Source of the DNA: Phenylobacterium sp.
Lineage (GTDB): Bacteria; Pseudomonadota; Alphaproteobacteria; Caulobacterales; Caulobacteraceae
DNA: 64,000 nt
Direction of reading: 5' to 3'
Assembly (NCBI GenBank): GCA_018001015.1
Contig: JAGNIV010000001.1
Span: 186,001-250,000, forward strand
Part shown: positions 52,632 through 62,065 of the stretch, in pieces
Layout: each line of letters opens with the position of its first letter
How positions within the stretch are numbered: the stretch's first letter is position 1
The notes under the pieces: generated by a model
The model's input: the letters and a program-made list of their open reading frames with translations, nothing else
Databases searched by the model: none
Told to the model about the DNA's origin: nothing
Program-made: the position numbers and the translations under genes

Positions 52632-53895
52632 GCCGCCCCTCGACGGCGAACAGCGTCGCCAGGATGCAGCCGGCCGAGATGCCGGTGATCAGATCGCGCG
52701 CCAGGGTCAGGCCGAAGGTCGCCAGCACCACCGCCGCCGTTCGCCACGACAGCCGCACGAGCCTGGCGAACTCCACCCGCTCGGCCATGTTCCAACCCAC
52801 CACCACCAGCATACCGGCCAGGGCCGCCAGCGGGACATAGGCCGCCAGCGGCGCGGCCAGCATCATGAAGGCCAGCAGGAACAGGCTGTGCAGCATGCCC
52901 GCCACCGGCCCCTTGGCGCCCGCGCGGACGTTGGTGGCGGTGCGCGCGATGGTGCCGGTGACGCTGATCCCGCCAAACAGCGCCGCGCCCATATTGGCCA
53001 CGCCCTGAGCCACCAGCTCGATGTTGGAGCGGTGCCGACGGCCGCTCATGCCATCGGCGACGGTGGCGGAAAGCAGGCTCTCGATCCCCCCAAGCAGCGT
53101 GAAGGCCGCCGCGGCGGGCAAGACCGCCATGACCTTGGCCAGGGTCACCTCCGGCAGGTGGGGCATGGGCAGGCCGCTGGGAATGCCGCCGAACCGGCTG
53201 CCGATGGTCTCGACATCCAGCTGCAGCAGCACCGCCGCCAGTGTGGCCATAACCACCCCGATCAGCAGGGCTGGCCAGGTCGGCCGCCAACGGCGCAGGG
53301 CGAACGCCGCGGCGATGCAGGCGACGCCGACCCCCAGGGCCGCGGGGCTGGTGGTCGGCAAGGCCTGACCCAGCGCCAGGAGCTTGGGCGCCAATTCTCC
53401 GGGCTCCGGCCCGGCGAGCCGCAGGCCCAGTAGGTCCTTAAGTTGGCTGGCGGTGATGATCACGGCGATGGCGGTGGTGAACCCCACGGTCACGGCGTGG
53501 GGCACATAGCGGATCAGCGAGCCCAGGCGGACCAGGCCGCCCAGGTTCAGCATCAGGCCCGACAGGAAGGTCGCCAGGATCAGGCCATCGATCCCATGCC
53601 GAGCCGCCGTGGCCGCCACCAGGACGATGAAGGCGCCGGCCGGCCCGCCGATCTGGAACCGGCTGCCGCCCAGGGCCGAGACGAGGAACCCGCCGACGAT
53701 AGCGCTGTACAGGCCCCGATCCGGCGAGACTCCCGAGGCGATGGCGATGCCCATGGAGAGCGGCAAGGCGACGATCGCCACCGTCAGGCCCGCCACCGCA
53801 TCGGCCCGCACGTCCTTCAGCCCATAGCCCTCGGCCAGGATCGTGGCGAGCTTGGGGGTGAACGCGCCCGTGAACTGTGGCGGCGGAGCCTGCAT
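52612..53895 (-). CDS. SulP-family inorganic anion transporter without STAS domain
   Basis: A 427-residue membrane protein. The SulP core shows GLTVAIVALPLSMGIAIASGVSPDRGLYSAIVGGFLVSALGG, FQIGGPAGAF and SVTGTIARTATNVR. The usual C-terminal cytoplasmic STAS domain is missing, since the protein ends soon after the last helix. Sulfate, bicarbonate or other anions are possible. Start at 53895. Confidence 0.88.
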   Translation of the reverse strand: MQAPPPQFTGAFTPKLATILAEGYGLKDVRADAVAGLTVAIVALPLSMGIAIASGVSPDRGLYSAIVGGFLVSALGGSRFQIGGPAGAFIVLVAATAARHGIDGLILATFLSGLMLNLGGLVRLGSLIRYVPHAVTVGFTTAIAVIITASQLKDLLGLRLAGPEPGELAPKLLALGQALPTTSPAALGVGVACIAAAFALRRWRPTWPALLIGVVMATLAAVLLQLDVETIGSRFGGIPSGLPMPHLPEVTLAKVMAVLPAAAAFTLLGGIESLLSATVADGMSGRRHRSNIELVAQGVANMGAALFGGISVTGTIARTATNVRAGAKGPVAGMLHSLFLLAFMMLAAPLAAYVPLAALAGMLVVVGWNMAERVEFARLVRLSWRTAAVVLATFGLTLARDLITGISAGCILATLFAVEGRLRTRRA

Positions 53896-54011
53896 GTCGG
53901 TCCGCCTCCTGTGCGACGTCGGCGCGATAGCGCCATTTTAGCGTCGGTCAGACCTTGCGCCAGATCAAGGCCGGCCAGGTCCGAAGGTCACCCGGGCAGG
54001 CTTGGCGGGCC

Positions 54012-54437
54012 TCAGCGCCGCGGCGCCTTGAGCTTGCCGGCTCGGACGGGTTTCTTCCCGCCCCAGCCGAGCGGCATCTCGGCCGGGCCGTGGCGCTTCT
54101 CAATGTCTTTCTGGAGAGCCTTGGCCGCCATCAGGTGGGCGGGGAACAGGGTGTCGACGGCCCAGCCCGCGACGGGCACGGTGGACGATACGGAGTCGGC
54201 CGCCAGATAGGCGCCCATCCGCAAAAGCGTGGCGAGCGAGGCGCCGCCGGTGATACCCGACAGGATCAGCAGGCCACCGGCCCCCAGGCTATAGGCGGTC
54301 CCCAGCCCAGGCACCCAGGCCAGGACCCCGTCGAGGCCGATGCCGAACGGCCCGATCCCGATCAGGCGGTCCGACAGGCCCTTCACGCGCTCGGCGGCGC
54401 GCCAGGATTGGTGAGCTCGATCTCTGGAAACAGCCAT
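54012..54437 (-). CDS. DUF4112 family membrane protein, copy 1
   Basis: A 141-residue protein with GIGPFGIGLDGVLAWVPGLGTAYSLGAG, the DUF4112 core, and about two membrane segments. A paralogue lies directly upstream, suggesting tandem duplication. Function unknown. Confidence 0.85.
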   Translation of the reverse strand: MAVSRDRAHQSWRAAERVKGLSDRLIGIGPFGIGLDGVLAWVPGLGTAYSLGAGGLLILSGITGGASLATLLRMGAYLAADSVSSTVPVAGWAVDTLFPAHLMAAKALQKDIEKRHGPAEMPLGWGGKKPVRAGKLKAPRR

Positions 54438-54472
54438 TCGGCCTCAACGCGCTCCTCAAGCTAAAGCTGCAC

Positions 54473-54934
54473 CTAGCCCAGGAACACGACCCGGCGCTTT
54501 TCCTTACCCGAACGGATGCGCGACAGAACATCCTTGTATTCCGGGCTATTGGCGGCGTCTTTTCGCGTGCCTTCAAAGTAGATGGTGTCTTCCATGTGCT
54601 TGAGCAGCATGTCGGCCGACCACTTGTGGCCGGTGAACAGGATGTCGGCGATCTTGCCGGCCACCGGCACCTCGCCCACCAGGGTGTCGATGGCGATGAT
54701 GGCGAACATCTGCAGCAGGACCGTCGGCTCGGCCCGCGCCCGCACCCCGTCGAAGATCATGATGGCGCCGGCCGCCAGGCTGTAGATGGCGCCGGCGCCG
54801 GGAATCCAGGTCAGCAGGCCGTCCAGACCCACGCCGAACGGCCCGATCCCCACGACGTTGTCGGAAAGCTTCTTCGTCCGCTCGATGCTGTTGCGGATGT
54901 TGTGCAGGTCGATATGCGACTGCGCGAAAAGCAT
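54473..54934 (-). CDS. DUF4112 family membrane protein, copy 2
   Basis: A 153-residue protein with GIGPFGVGLDGLLTWIPGAGAIYSLAAG, clearly paralogous to the 141-residue neighbour 35 nt downstream. The C-terminal charged tail differs. Both may sit in the inner membrane. Confidence 0.87.
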   Translation of the reverse strand: MLFAQSHIDLHNIRNSIERTKKLSDNVVGIGPFGVGLDGLLTWIPGAGAIYSLAAGAIMIFDGVRARAEPTVLLQMFAIIAIDTLVGEVPVAGKIADILFTGHKWSADMLLKHMEDTIYFEGTRKDAANSPEYKDVLSRIRSGKEKRRVVFLG

Positions 54935-55098
54935 TCACCGCTCCTAGGGGCTGGACAGGATTCACTCTGACCCAACCAGGGGCCGCCTCAAAGCCCGCCG
55001 AGGGTCTTTTCGCCCGACAGGCTAAACCAAGGGCGACCTTTGCGCCTTTGGCGGGAGGGCGCCTCGCGATGGCGCCGGATTCACCCTATATCTGAGCC

Positions 55099-55437
55099 AT
55101 GGCCAAGAACGACCCGCCCCTGCTGATCGTCACCACCCACTTCATCGAGGGCCGCCCCGTGCGTCAGCACCTGGGCATGGTGTCCTCCCAGGCGATCCTG
55201 GGGGCCAATGTGGTGCTGGACCTGATGAACGCGATCCGCGACTTCATCGGCGGCCGCTCAAAGGGCTATGAGCGCGTTTTGGCCCAGGCCCGCGCCGACG
55301 CGCTGAAGAACCTGGAGGCCGAGGCCCGCGCTCTAGGCGCCAACGCCATCGTCGGCGTCGACCTCGACTACAACACCGTGGGACCCAACGGCTCGATGCT
55401 GATGGTCTCGGTGAACGGCTCGGCGGTTATTTTGTAG
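55099..55437 (+). CDS. YbjQ family (UPF0145, heavy-metal-binding-domain) protein
   Basis: A 112-residue protein with the YbjQ pattern: GMVSSQAILGANVVLDLMNAIRDFIGG, a long linker of charge, then ALGANAIVGVDLDYNTV. Despite the name, metal binding is unproven. Single gene. Confidence 0.9.
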   Translation: MAKNDPPLLIVTTHFIEGRPVRQHLGMVSSQAILGANVVLDLMNAIRDFIGGRSKGYERVLAQARADALKNLEAEARALGANAIVGVDLDYNTVGPNGSMLMVSVNGSAVIL

Positions 55438-55496
55438 CGCCAGACGCCCCCTCCTAGGGGGTGTTGGCTCGCTGACCTCGCCGAAATACCCGTCAC

Positions 55497-55531
55497 GTCA
55501 TCCCGGACGCCGATAGGCGAGCCGGGATGAC
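55497..55531. repeat. GTCATCCCGG/CCGGGATGAC hairpin between convergent genes
   Basis: An 11-bp stem CGTCATCCCGG/CCGGGATGACG with a 15-nt loop, between ybjQ (+) and tipN (-). A smaller CCCCC/GGGGG hairpin is at 55447-55461. The pair may terminate both transcripts. Confidence 0.6.
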
Positions 55532-55583
55532 GGTGTTGTGGTCCTGCGAGCGGAGCGACCCCGCAAGGGAAGAGGGAAAAGGC

Positions 55584-58196
55584 CTAGACCAGATCCCCCG
55601 CCGCTGCGTCGAACAGCAGGTAGGTGCGGCCGGCGTCGCTGGCCAGGAGTTGCCCGACCGCGAAGCCCTGCGGATCGCGGGCCGCGGCGTCATCCAGCAT
55701 GTCCTGGAAGCCGTTGAGATAGGTCACCACCTGGCGGCGCAGGGTTTCGTCGGTGAACAGGCGGCGCGCCAGGCGACGGGTGGCGGCGGGCGCCAGCTTG
55801 CGAACCACCTCGCGGGCGCCGTCGACGTCCTCCACCTGGATGGCGGCGCCGATCTCGTCGATGCGGCCTCTCGGGAGCAGGGCGCTGGGATCAATGCCCA
55901 TCGCCGCGACCTCGGCGGCCAGCACCTGTTCCAGGCCAGGCTTGCGGGCCGGACCGCCCTCGTCGATGGAGGACAGCAGGTCCTTCCACGTCCACTCCTC
56001 GGCGTCCTCGGCGGCCGGCGCAGGCTCAGGCGCGGCCGGCGGACGGCCGGCGGCCTGCTCGAAGACATTGGAGAACTCTTCGTCCGTCGCGGTCGGCGTC
56101 AGGCGCAGACGCCGCCTGGGCGGCAGCTCGGGCTGCGGCGGCGGCTCGGGTGCGCGGGACCGACGAGTGGGGGGCTCGGGCTCGACCGGCGAGGTCAGCT
56201 CCAGGGCCTCGTCGTCCTCATCGTCCTCGATATCGGCGAACAGCGTCTCCGGCTCGGGTTCGTGGCGACGGCTTGAGCGCGGGGGCGACGGCTTGGCGAT
56301 ACGCTCACGCATCTGGGCGGGCTGGGGCGGGGCCAGGCTGCCGGCGCCCCCGGCCACCGTGCCCATCAGCCGGACGGCCTCGCTGAGCATCTCGTAGTTG
56401 CGGCGCACGCGCTCCTGGAAGGCGGCGTCGATGGCCTGGGTCTCGTCAGAGGTGCGCCGCGCCTGTTCCATCAGGTCGTCGATGCTGTCGGCCACGGCCT
56501 GGCGCACTTCCTCGGCCTGCCCCCGGGCGGCGGCGGGCAGCCGGGTGGCCCGAGCCTCGATGTCGGCCATCATCCCGGCCAGTTCGTCGAGGGTGGAACG
56601 GGCGGCGACGGCCCCCTCCTCCAGCTTGCGCGCGGTGGCGGCCCCGGCCTGTTCAACCATCTGGGCCGAGCGTTCGATCAGGTCGCGGGCCTCGGCCAGG
56701 CGTTGCTCGAACACCTGGTTGGCCTTCTGGCCGGCGCTGAAGGCGGCCTCGGAAAGCTGGTCCACCTGCTCACGGGCGGTGACGGCATGGGCCTCGGCGG
56801 CCTTGCGGGTCTCCTCGGCGGCCTGCCCCAGCCCCTCGATCGAGGCGCGGGTCTGTTCCTCAAGCTTGCGGCGCTCCTCGGCGGCGGCTTGGGAGACCGC
56901 CTCCATGGAATGCAGGGTCGACTGGCCGAACTCGTCACGCTCGGCCTTGGCCGATTCCGCCAGTTCGCGGAACTGCTCAGCGGCCTCGGCGATCAGTTCG
57001 CGCAGGGCCTCGCCGCCCTTGACGGCGCGATCGCCCATCTCGGCGGTGGAAAGCCTGGCCTGGGTGATGAACTCCGAAAGCTGGGCGGCGTGGGTCTCCG
57101 ACTGGGCTCCGAACGCCTCCTGGTCGGCGCGCAGGGCGTGGGCCACGGTGACGAGGCCGGCGCGCTGTTCGGTCAGGCCCTGCTCGACGCCCCGGATCTG
57201 GTCGCTGACGCCGACCCCGGCGGTCTCCAGGCGGGAGATGTGGCGCGTCAGGTCCTCTCCGGCGGTGCGGGCGGCGTCGCTGGCCTCCCCGGCCGCGGCG
57301 GCCAGGTCGGCGGCGCGGGCGGCGAGCGCGGCCTCGGCCTCGCGAAGCTGAGTCTCGGCGAGATCGGACGCCTCGGCCACCATGCGGGCCTGTTTGGTGA
57401 TCGCGTCGGCCACGGCGCCCGCCTGGGCGTCCAGGGCCTGGGTCAGGCTCAGCATCTGGGTGCGCTCCTGGCCCAGCACGCCGGTTAGTTCGCCGGCGGT
57501 GCGAGCGCTGGTGGAGGTGGCCTCGATCAGGCGCTCACTTTCTGACGCCAGGGCCTGGCGCAGGGCCAGTAGGGTCTCGCGGGCCTCGTCGGCGGCGGTT
57601 CCGGCCCGCACGATCTCCTCGCGCACCGCCTGGACCACATCGCTGGCCCGCGCGCCGGCGGACATGGCGGGGCTGACCATCTCATCGGCCAGCTGCTTGG
57701 CGCGGCGGGCCTCGGCGCCTAGCTTCTGGCCCTGGCGGATCATGTAGGCCGCGATCCAGACGAAGGCGGCCGGCCCAACGGCCATGGCCGCGAGCACGGT
57801 GATCGCGAAGGGGTCGAAGTCAAAGGGCGACACAGCCCGACGATAGCCGAAAGCAAAGGCGATGGGCGCCAGGGCCCACAGGACCGAGACCACCAGGGCG
57901 GCCAGATAGACAGGCCAGGGCGACGGGAGATCGGCGCGGATCGACCTGGCCGGCGCGGTCTCGGGACGCGGCGCCGGAATCTGCACGTTGGCGGGGGCGA
58001 GGTCGGCGGCCGGTGGGATCGGCGACAGCGGCGCGGAGCCCTGCGGCTCAGCCTCCGGCGGGGCGATCGGAGGCACGGCGGCGGCCAGGTCAAGGTCAGG
58101 GCTCGCCTCAGGCGCGGCGGCGCCCAGGCGCTGGGTGGCGTCCTCGTCGGTCAGGCTTTGGAAGTCTACCGGCGGATGCCGCTTCTTGATCTTCAT
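55584..58196 (-). CDS. tipN: TipN-like polar localization protein
   Basis: An 870-residue protein with a Pro/Ala-rich N-terminus (1-90), two membrane segments (about 94-118 and 128-152), and a long alpha-helical coiled-coil body rich in Ala, Glu and Arg (about 160-630). A C-terminal region of about 200 residues ends with RLARRLFTDETLRRQVVTYLNGFQ. Size and architecture match Caulobacter TipN, the birth-scar marker that sets polarity and flagellum placement and works with ParA. The name rests on this architecture and the Caulobacterales context. Confidence 0.75.
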   Translation of the reverse strand: MKIKKRHPPVDFQSLTDEDATQRLGAAAPEASPDLDLAAAVPPIAPPEAEPQGSAPLSPIPPAADLAPANVQIPAPRPETAPARSIRADLPSPWPVYLAALVVSVLWALAPIAFAFGYRRAVSPFDFDPFAITVLAAMAVGPAAFVWIAAYMIRQGQKLGAEARRAKQLADEMVSPAMSAGARASDVVQAVREEIVRAGTAADEARETLLALRQALASESERLIEATSTSARTAGELTGVLGQERTQMLSLTQALDAQAGAVADAITKQARMVAEASDLAETQLREAEAALAARAADLAAAAGEASDAARTAGEDLTRHISRLETAGVGVSDQIRGVEQGLTEQRAGLVTVAHALRADQEAFGAQSETHAAQLSEFITQARLSTAEMGDRAVKGGEALRELIAEAAEQFRELAESAKAERDEFGQSTLHSMEAVSQAAAEERRKLEEQTRASIEGLGQAAEETRKAAEAHAVTAREQVDQLSEAAFSAGQKANQVFEQRLAEARDLIERSAQMVEQAGAATARKLEEGAVAARSTLDELAGMMADIEARATRLPAAARGQAEEVRQAVADSIDDLMEQARRTSDETQAIDAAFQERVRRNYEMLSEAVRLMGTVAGGAGSLAPPQPAQMRERIAKPSPPRSSRRHEPEPETLFADIEDDEDDEALELTSPVEPEPPTRRSRAPEPPPQPELPPRRRLRLTPTATDEEFSNVFEQAAGRPPAAPEPAPAAEDAEEWTWKDLLSSIDEGGPARKPGLEQVLAAEVAAMGIDPSALLPRGRIDEIGAAIQVEDVDGAREVVRKLAPAATRRLARRLFTDETLRRQVVTYLNGFQDMLDDAAARDPQGFAVGQLLASDAGRTYLLFDAAAGDLV

Positions 58197-58364
58197 TCGC
58201 GGCCTGTCTCAAGCGCCCCTGCGACCGGGCCGGCGCGAACCTGCGCCGCCCACAACTCTCGCCCCAACGGAAAGGATTACCGGCGAACCGAGCGCGCGGA
58301 AAGCGTCATTGGACGGAATCACGCCCGGTGGGGACCGATTGTCGCGGAGTCCCAGAATGGGGTG

Positions 58365-58592
58365 TCAGGTTTTGACGACCTGGGCCTTCTGGGTGGGGCA
58401 GTCAGACGCCTTCTGCACACGATCCAGGACCTTCACCGCAGCGGGCCTGGGCGCGGCGGTGCGGGCGATGGTGCGTTCGGCGGGCGCGGGATGCTCGATC
58501 TTCGGCGCCTCAATGGCGACCCCGAAATGCGAGTAGGCGACGGCGGAGGAATGGACCACCACGGCGGCAACGATTTCGGTCAATGTCTGCAT
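58365..58592 (-). CDS. Small hypothetical protein
   Basis: A 75-residue protein with a weak N-terminal hydrophobic stretch (TEIVAAVVVHSSAVAYS) and a Pro/Ala-rich body. GGGGAGG lies 7-8 nt before the ATG, a very good ribosome site. No family is recognised. Confidence 0.5.
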   Translation of the reverse strand: MQTLTEIVAAVVVHSSAVAYSHFGVAIEAPKIEHPAPAERTIARTAAPRPAAVKVLDRVQKASDCPTQKAQVVKT

Positions 58593-58892
58593 TGGAACAC
58601 CTCCCCGAGCCCGATGCGATTCCGTCGATCATCGGTATAGGACAAGCGCCGCGACGGCGCGACGCCATGTAACGTGAATTTTTCGTTATGTAACGGGAGC
58701 GCTGGGCGGATCGTGCGCGAGACCTTGGTTTGGGGTGATGGGCGTGCGGGCGCCCTCCCCTCAGTGGAATAACTTCCGTCATCCCGGACGGCCGCCAGGC
58801 CGAGCCGGGATCCAGGGGCCGCAGGCTGGGCCCCTAGGTCCCGGCTCTCCGCTTCGCTGTGGCCGGGATGACGTAGTGGGTTCTCGACGAGC
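58593..58892. other. 300-bp gap with a long GTCATCCCGG repeat
   Basis: No gene is seen. The repeat 58778-58872 has GTCATCCCGG and CCGGGATGAC ends and internal GGGGCCGCAGG/GGGCCCC words. It lies next to the end of ogt and may serve as its terminator. Confidence 0.5.
58778..58872. repeat. GTCATCCCGG...CCGGGATGAC intergenic repeat
   Basis: Same inverted ends as the copies at 33613 and 55497. An internal GAGCCGGGATCC and GGTCCCGGCTCTCC add a second inverted pair, so a compound hairpin is possible. Confidence 0.6.
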
Positions 58893-59432
58893 CTAGGCCG
58901 CCGCCAGGTCCTTGAAGGCCGCGCCTTCGTGGGCGAGCAACCACTTCTTGCGCGGCAGGCCGCCGCCGTAGCCGGTCAGGCTGCCATTGGCGCCGATCAC
59001 CCGGTGGCAGGGCACGACGACGGCCACGGGGTTGGAGCCGTTGGCGAGGCCCACGGCGCGCACGGCGCTGGGTCTGCCGATCCGCTCGGCCAGGCCCTTG
59101 TAGCTCAGCGTCTCGCCGGCTGGGATGGTGCACAGAGCCTCCCAAACCTGGCGCTGGAAGGCCGTGCCATTGGTGGCCCAGGTGACCCCGTCAAAGGCGT
59201 CGAAGTCGCCCTCGAAGTAGCGGGCCACGGCGTTGCGCATCTTGTCCGGCGCTCGGCCCGGGGCCAGCTCGACGCCCGGATAGTGGCGTCCCATCAGCCG
59301 GCGCATGCGCGGCTCGTAGTCGTCGAAGTCGAAGGCGCGCAGGACGCCCGCCTCATCCACGACGATCAGGGCCACGCCGACCGGGGTCTCCACGCGGTCG
59401 AGGATCAGGGCGTCAGGCAGCGACTTGGTCAT
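58893..59432 (-). CDS. ogt: Methylated-DNA--protein-cysteine S-methyltransferase
   Basis: A 179-residue O6-alkylguanine repair protein. The acceptor motif PCHRVIG carries the active C142 that takes the alkyl group irreversibly. The helix-turn-helix-like region TFQRQVWEAL-type AFQRQVWEALCTIPAGET is present. ATG at 59432 overlaps the end of the upstream glycosylase gene, giving a repair operon. Confidence 0.93.
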   Translation of the reverse strand: MTKSLPDALILDRVETPVGVALIVVDEAGVLRAFDFDDYEPRMRRLMGRHYPGVELAPGRAPDKMRNAVARYFEGDFDAFDGVTWATNGTAFQRQVWEALCTIPAGETLSYKGLAERIGRPSAVRAVGLANGSNPVAVVVPCHRVIGANGSLTGYGGGLPRKKWLLAHEGAAFKDLAAA

Positions 59433-60924
59433 GGGTCTTGTCCTTGGTGATCTTGGGATCGAGCGCCGCGTCGGACGCCCAGAGATGGGAGGCGGCATAG
59501 GCCCGCCAGGGGCGCCAGCATTCGGCGCGGGTCAGCAGTTCGGCGGGAGTCGGCCTATGTCCGGCCTCATCCTCCAGGGCCCGCAGCAGGCCGAGATCGG
59601 CGTGGGGGAAGGCGTCGGGCTCCCGCAGGGCCCGCATGGCGATGTACTGCGCGGTCCACTCGCCGATGCCCGGCAAGGCGCGCAGTTGGGCCACGGCCGC
59701 CTCCAGGCTGCGCTTGACGCCGAACAGGTCGGGATCGGCGGCGGCGGCCTCGGCGAGGGAGACCAGGGACCGCCCCCGAACCCTCGGCATGCCAAGGGTC
59801 TCCACATCGGCCTGGGCCAGTTGCTCCGGCGTCGGGAACAGGTGAGTGAGGCCCAGGGTATTGGCGGCCTCATCCTGGACCGGAGAGCCATAGGCCGCCG
59901 TGATCCTGCCGGCCAGGTTGCGGGCCGCCACCACGGAGATCTGCTGGCCCAGCACCGCGCGGACCGCGAGCTCGAAGCCATCCCAGGCGCCGGGCGCGCG
60001 CAGACCCGGCCGCCGGGCCACCAGGGCGGCCAGTTCCGGATCCTCTGAGAGGTGGCCGTTGATCAGGGCCGGGTCAGCGGCCAGGTCGAAGACCCGGCGT
60101 AGCTTGGCGATGACGGCGGGCCAGGCCTGGACCTTCGGGAAACGCAGGGTGACCTCCAGCCAGTCGCCGCTCCCCTGCCCCACGATCACCAGGCCGTGGG
60201 CGTCGCCCACCTGCAGCAGCCGGGCATAGCGCCGGCCGACCACGGTCTCGACGCCGGGAATGGCGCGCAGGGTCCAGAAGGCCAGCATGGCGCCCCAGTC
60301 ATAGGGCGCGCGGTAGGGCAGCCGGATCGTGGTCCCGGCGCCATCGCCGGCGGCGACATCGGCCCCACCGGAGCGCCGCAGGGCGCCGGGCGGGCGGTCA
60401 AACAGCTGCTGAAAGGTCTCGTTGAACCGCCGCACGCTGCCGAAGCCCGAGGCCATGGCCACCTCGGCCATCGGCAGGCGGGTCTGGTGGATCAGTTGCT
60501 TGGCCAACAGCACCCGGCGGGTCTGGGCGACGGCCACCGGCGAGGCGCCCAGGTGCTGGCGGAACAGCCGGCGCAACTGACGCTCGCCGACCCCGAGCCG
60601 CTCGGCCAGACCGTCGACATCGCCCTCGTCCAGCGCCCCCTGCTCGATCAGGGAGAGCGCCCGGGAGACGGTGTTGGAGGTGCCCTTCCAGGATCCGAGG
60701 TCCGGCGAGGTCTCCGGCCGGCAGCGCAGGCAGGGCCGGAACCCGGCGTCTTGCGCGGCGGCCGCGGAGGGATAGAAGGCGATGTTCTCGCGCTTGGGGG
60801 TGCGGGCGGGGCAGACCGGACGGCAGTAGATGCCGGTGGTCTTCACCGCGCCGAAGATGCGGCCGTCGAAACGGGCGTCTCGCATCGAGAAAGCGCGGTA
60901 ACAGGCGTCGTCGTTCATATCCAT
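59413..60924 (-). CDS. Ada-AlkA fusion: Ada-like N-terminus, AraC HTH and 3-methyladenine DNA glycosylase
   Basis: A 503-residue three-part protein. The Ada zinc domain has C34, C38, C65 and C68 (YCRPVCPAR and PCLRC); the first would take a methyl group from DNA phosphotriesters. An AraC-type HTH (about 90-200, RLGVGERQLRRLFRQHLG) follows, then an AlkA-like glycosylase (about 290-500) with the HhH region LPGIGEWTAQYIAMRAL and the catalytic Asp in FPHADLG. It lacks its own methyltransferase, which the overlapping ogt gene supplies. It probably acts as an adaptive-response activator and glycosylase. ATG 60924; 60918 is also possible. Confidence 0.9.
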   Translation of the reverse strand: MDMNDDACYRAFSMRDARFDGRIFGAVKTTGIYCRPVCPARTPKRENIAFYPSAAAAQDAGFRPCLRCRPETSPDLGSWKGTSNTVSRALSLIEQGALDEGDVDGLAERLGVGERQLRRLFRQHLGASPVAVAQTRRVLLAKQLIHQTRLPMAEVAMASGFGSVRRFNETFQQLFDRPPGALRRSGGADVAAGDGAGTTIRLPYRAPYDWGAMLAFWTLRAIPGVETVVGRRYARLLQVGDAHGLVIVGQGSGDWLEVTLRFPKVQAWPAVIAKLRRVFDLAADPALINGHLSEDPELAALVARRPGLRAPGAWDGFELAVRAVLGQQISVVAARNLAGRITAAYGSPVQDEAANTLGLTHLFPTPEQLAQADVETLGMPRVRGRSLVSLAEAAAADPDLFGVKRSLEAAVAQLRALPGIGEWTAQYIAMRALREPDAFPHADLGLLRALEDEAGHRPTPAELLTRAECWRPWRAYAASHLWASDAALDPKITKDKTHDQVAA

Positions 60925-61126
60925 GACCTGATAGTCTGCCGTGGACGGGACGAAGTCTCGCGGTTTTCGGACACGGCCACCCGGCAAGTGGCGGTTTTCG
61001 GACGCCGAAGACGGTGGCCCTTTCCTCGACACGCTGTCAGGAATTCTCTGTCGTAACCCGGGCGGGGCTCTCGTAAGTCACCCGCCTGGCCAAGGTCTGG
61101 CCGATGTTGAACTGCAAGGTTTCCTG

Positions 61127-62065
61127 ATGGTGGTCGCCGCTCTCGCATCCAAACCGGAGATCAGTCCGGCCACGCTCACCCACCTCCAGCGCCTGGAGGC
61201 CGAGAGCATCCACATCTTCCGGGAGGTGGTGGCCGAGTGTGAGAACCCGGTGATGCTCTATTCGGTGGGCAAGGATTCCGCCGTGATGCTGCGCCTGGCG
61301 CAGAAGGCGTTCTTCCCCTCCAAGCTGCCCTTCCCGCTGCTGCACGTCGATACGACCTGGAAGTTCCAGGCGATGTACGAGATGCGCGCGCGGATGGCCG
61401 CCGAGCTGGGCGCTGACCTGCTGGTCCACCAGAACCCCGAGTGCGTCGAGCGCGGCATCAACCCCTTCGACCACGGCAGCCTGCACACCGACATGTGGAA
61501 GACCGAGGGCCTGAAGCAGGCGCTCGACAAGTACGGCTTCGACGCGGCCTTCGGCGGCGGCCGGCGCGACGAGGAGAAGAGCCGCGCCAAGGAGCGCGTG
61601 CTGTCCTTCCGCTCGGCCCAGCACCGCTGGGACCCCAAGAACCAGCGCCCCGAGCTCTGGCGCCTCTACAACACCCGCAAGGCCACCGGCGAGAACTTCC
61701 GCGCGTTCCCGATCTCCAACTGGACCGAGCTGGACATCTGGCAATACATCCACCTGGAGAGCATCCCCATCGTGCCCCTGTACTTCTCCCAGGTGCGGCC
61801 GGTGGTGGAGCGCGACGGCATGCTGATCATGGTCGATGACGACCGCATGCCCCTGCGCCCCGGCGAGACCCCGATGATGAAGTCGGTGCGGTTCCGCACC
61901 CTGGGCTGCTACCCGCTGACCGGCGCGGTGGAGAGCACCGCGGCCACCCTGCCCCAGATCATCCAGGAGATGTTGCTCACCACCACCAGCGAGCGCCAGG
62001 GCCGGGCCATCGACCACGACCAGGCCGCCTCGATGGAGAAGAAGAAGCAAGAGGGATACTTCTGA
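61127..62065 (+). CDS. cysD: Sulfate adenylyltransferase subunit 2
   Basis: A 312-residue PAPS-reductase-fold ATP sulfurylase subunit: [11 protein letters not shown] (PP-loop), [13 protein letters not shown], and [15 protein letters not shown]. With CysN it converts sulfate and ATP to APS. The ATG at 61127 gives the normal length, and AAGG lies about 8 nt upstream. The next gene starts at the last base of the stop. Confidence 0.94.
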   Translation: MVVAALASKPEISPATLTHLQRLEAESIHIFREVVAECENPVMLYSVGKDSAVMLRLAQKAFFPSKLPFPLLHVDTTWKFQAMYEMRARMAAELGADLLVHQNPECVERGINPFDHGSLHTDMWKTEGLKQALDKYGFDAAFGGGRRDEEKSRAKERVLSFRSAQHRWDPKNQRPELWRLYNTRKATGENFRAFPISNWTELDIWQYIHLESIPIVPLYFSQVRPVVERDGMLIMVDDDRMPLRPGETPMMKSVRFRTLGCYPLTGAVESTAATLPQIIQEMLLTTTSERQGRAIDHDQAASMEKKKQEGYF

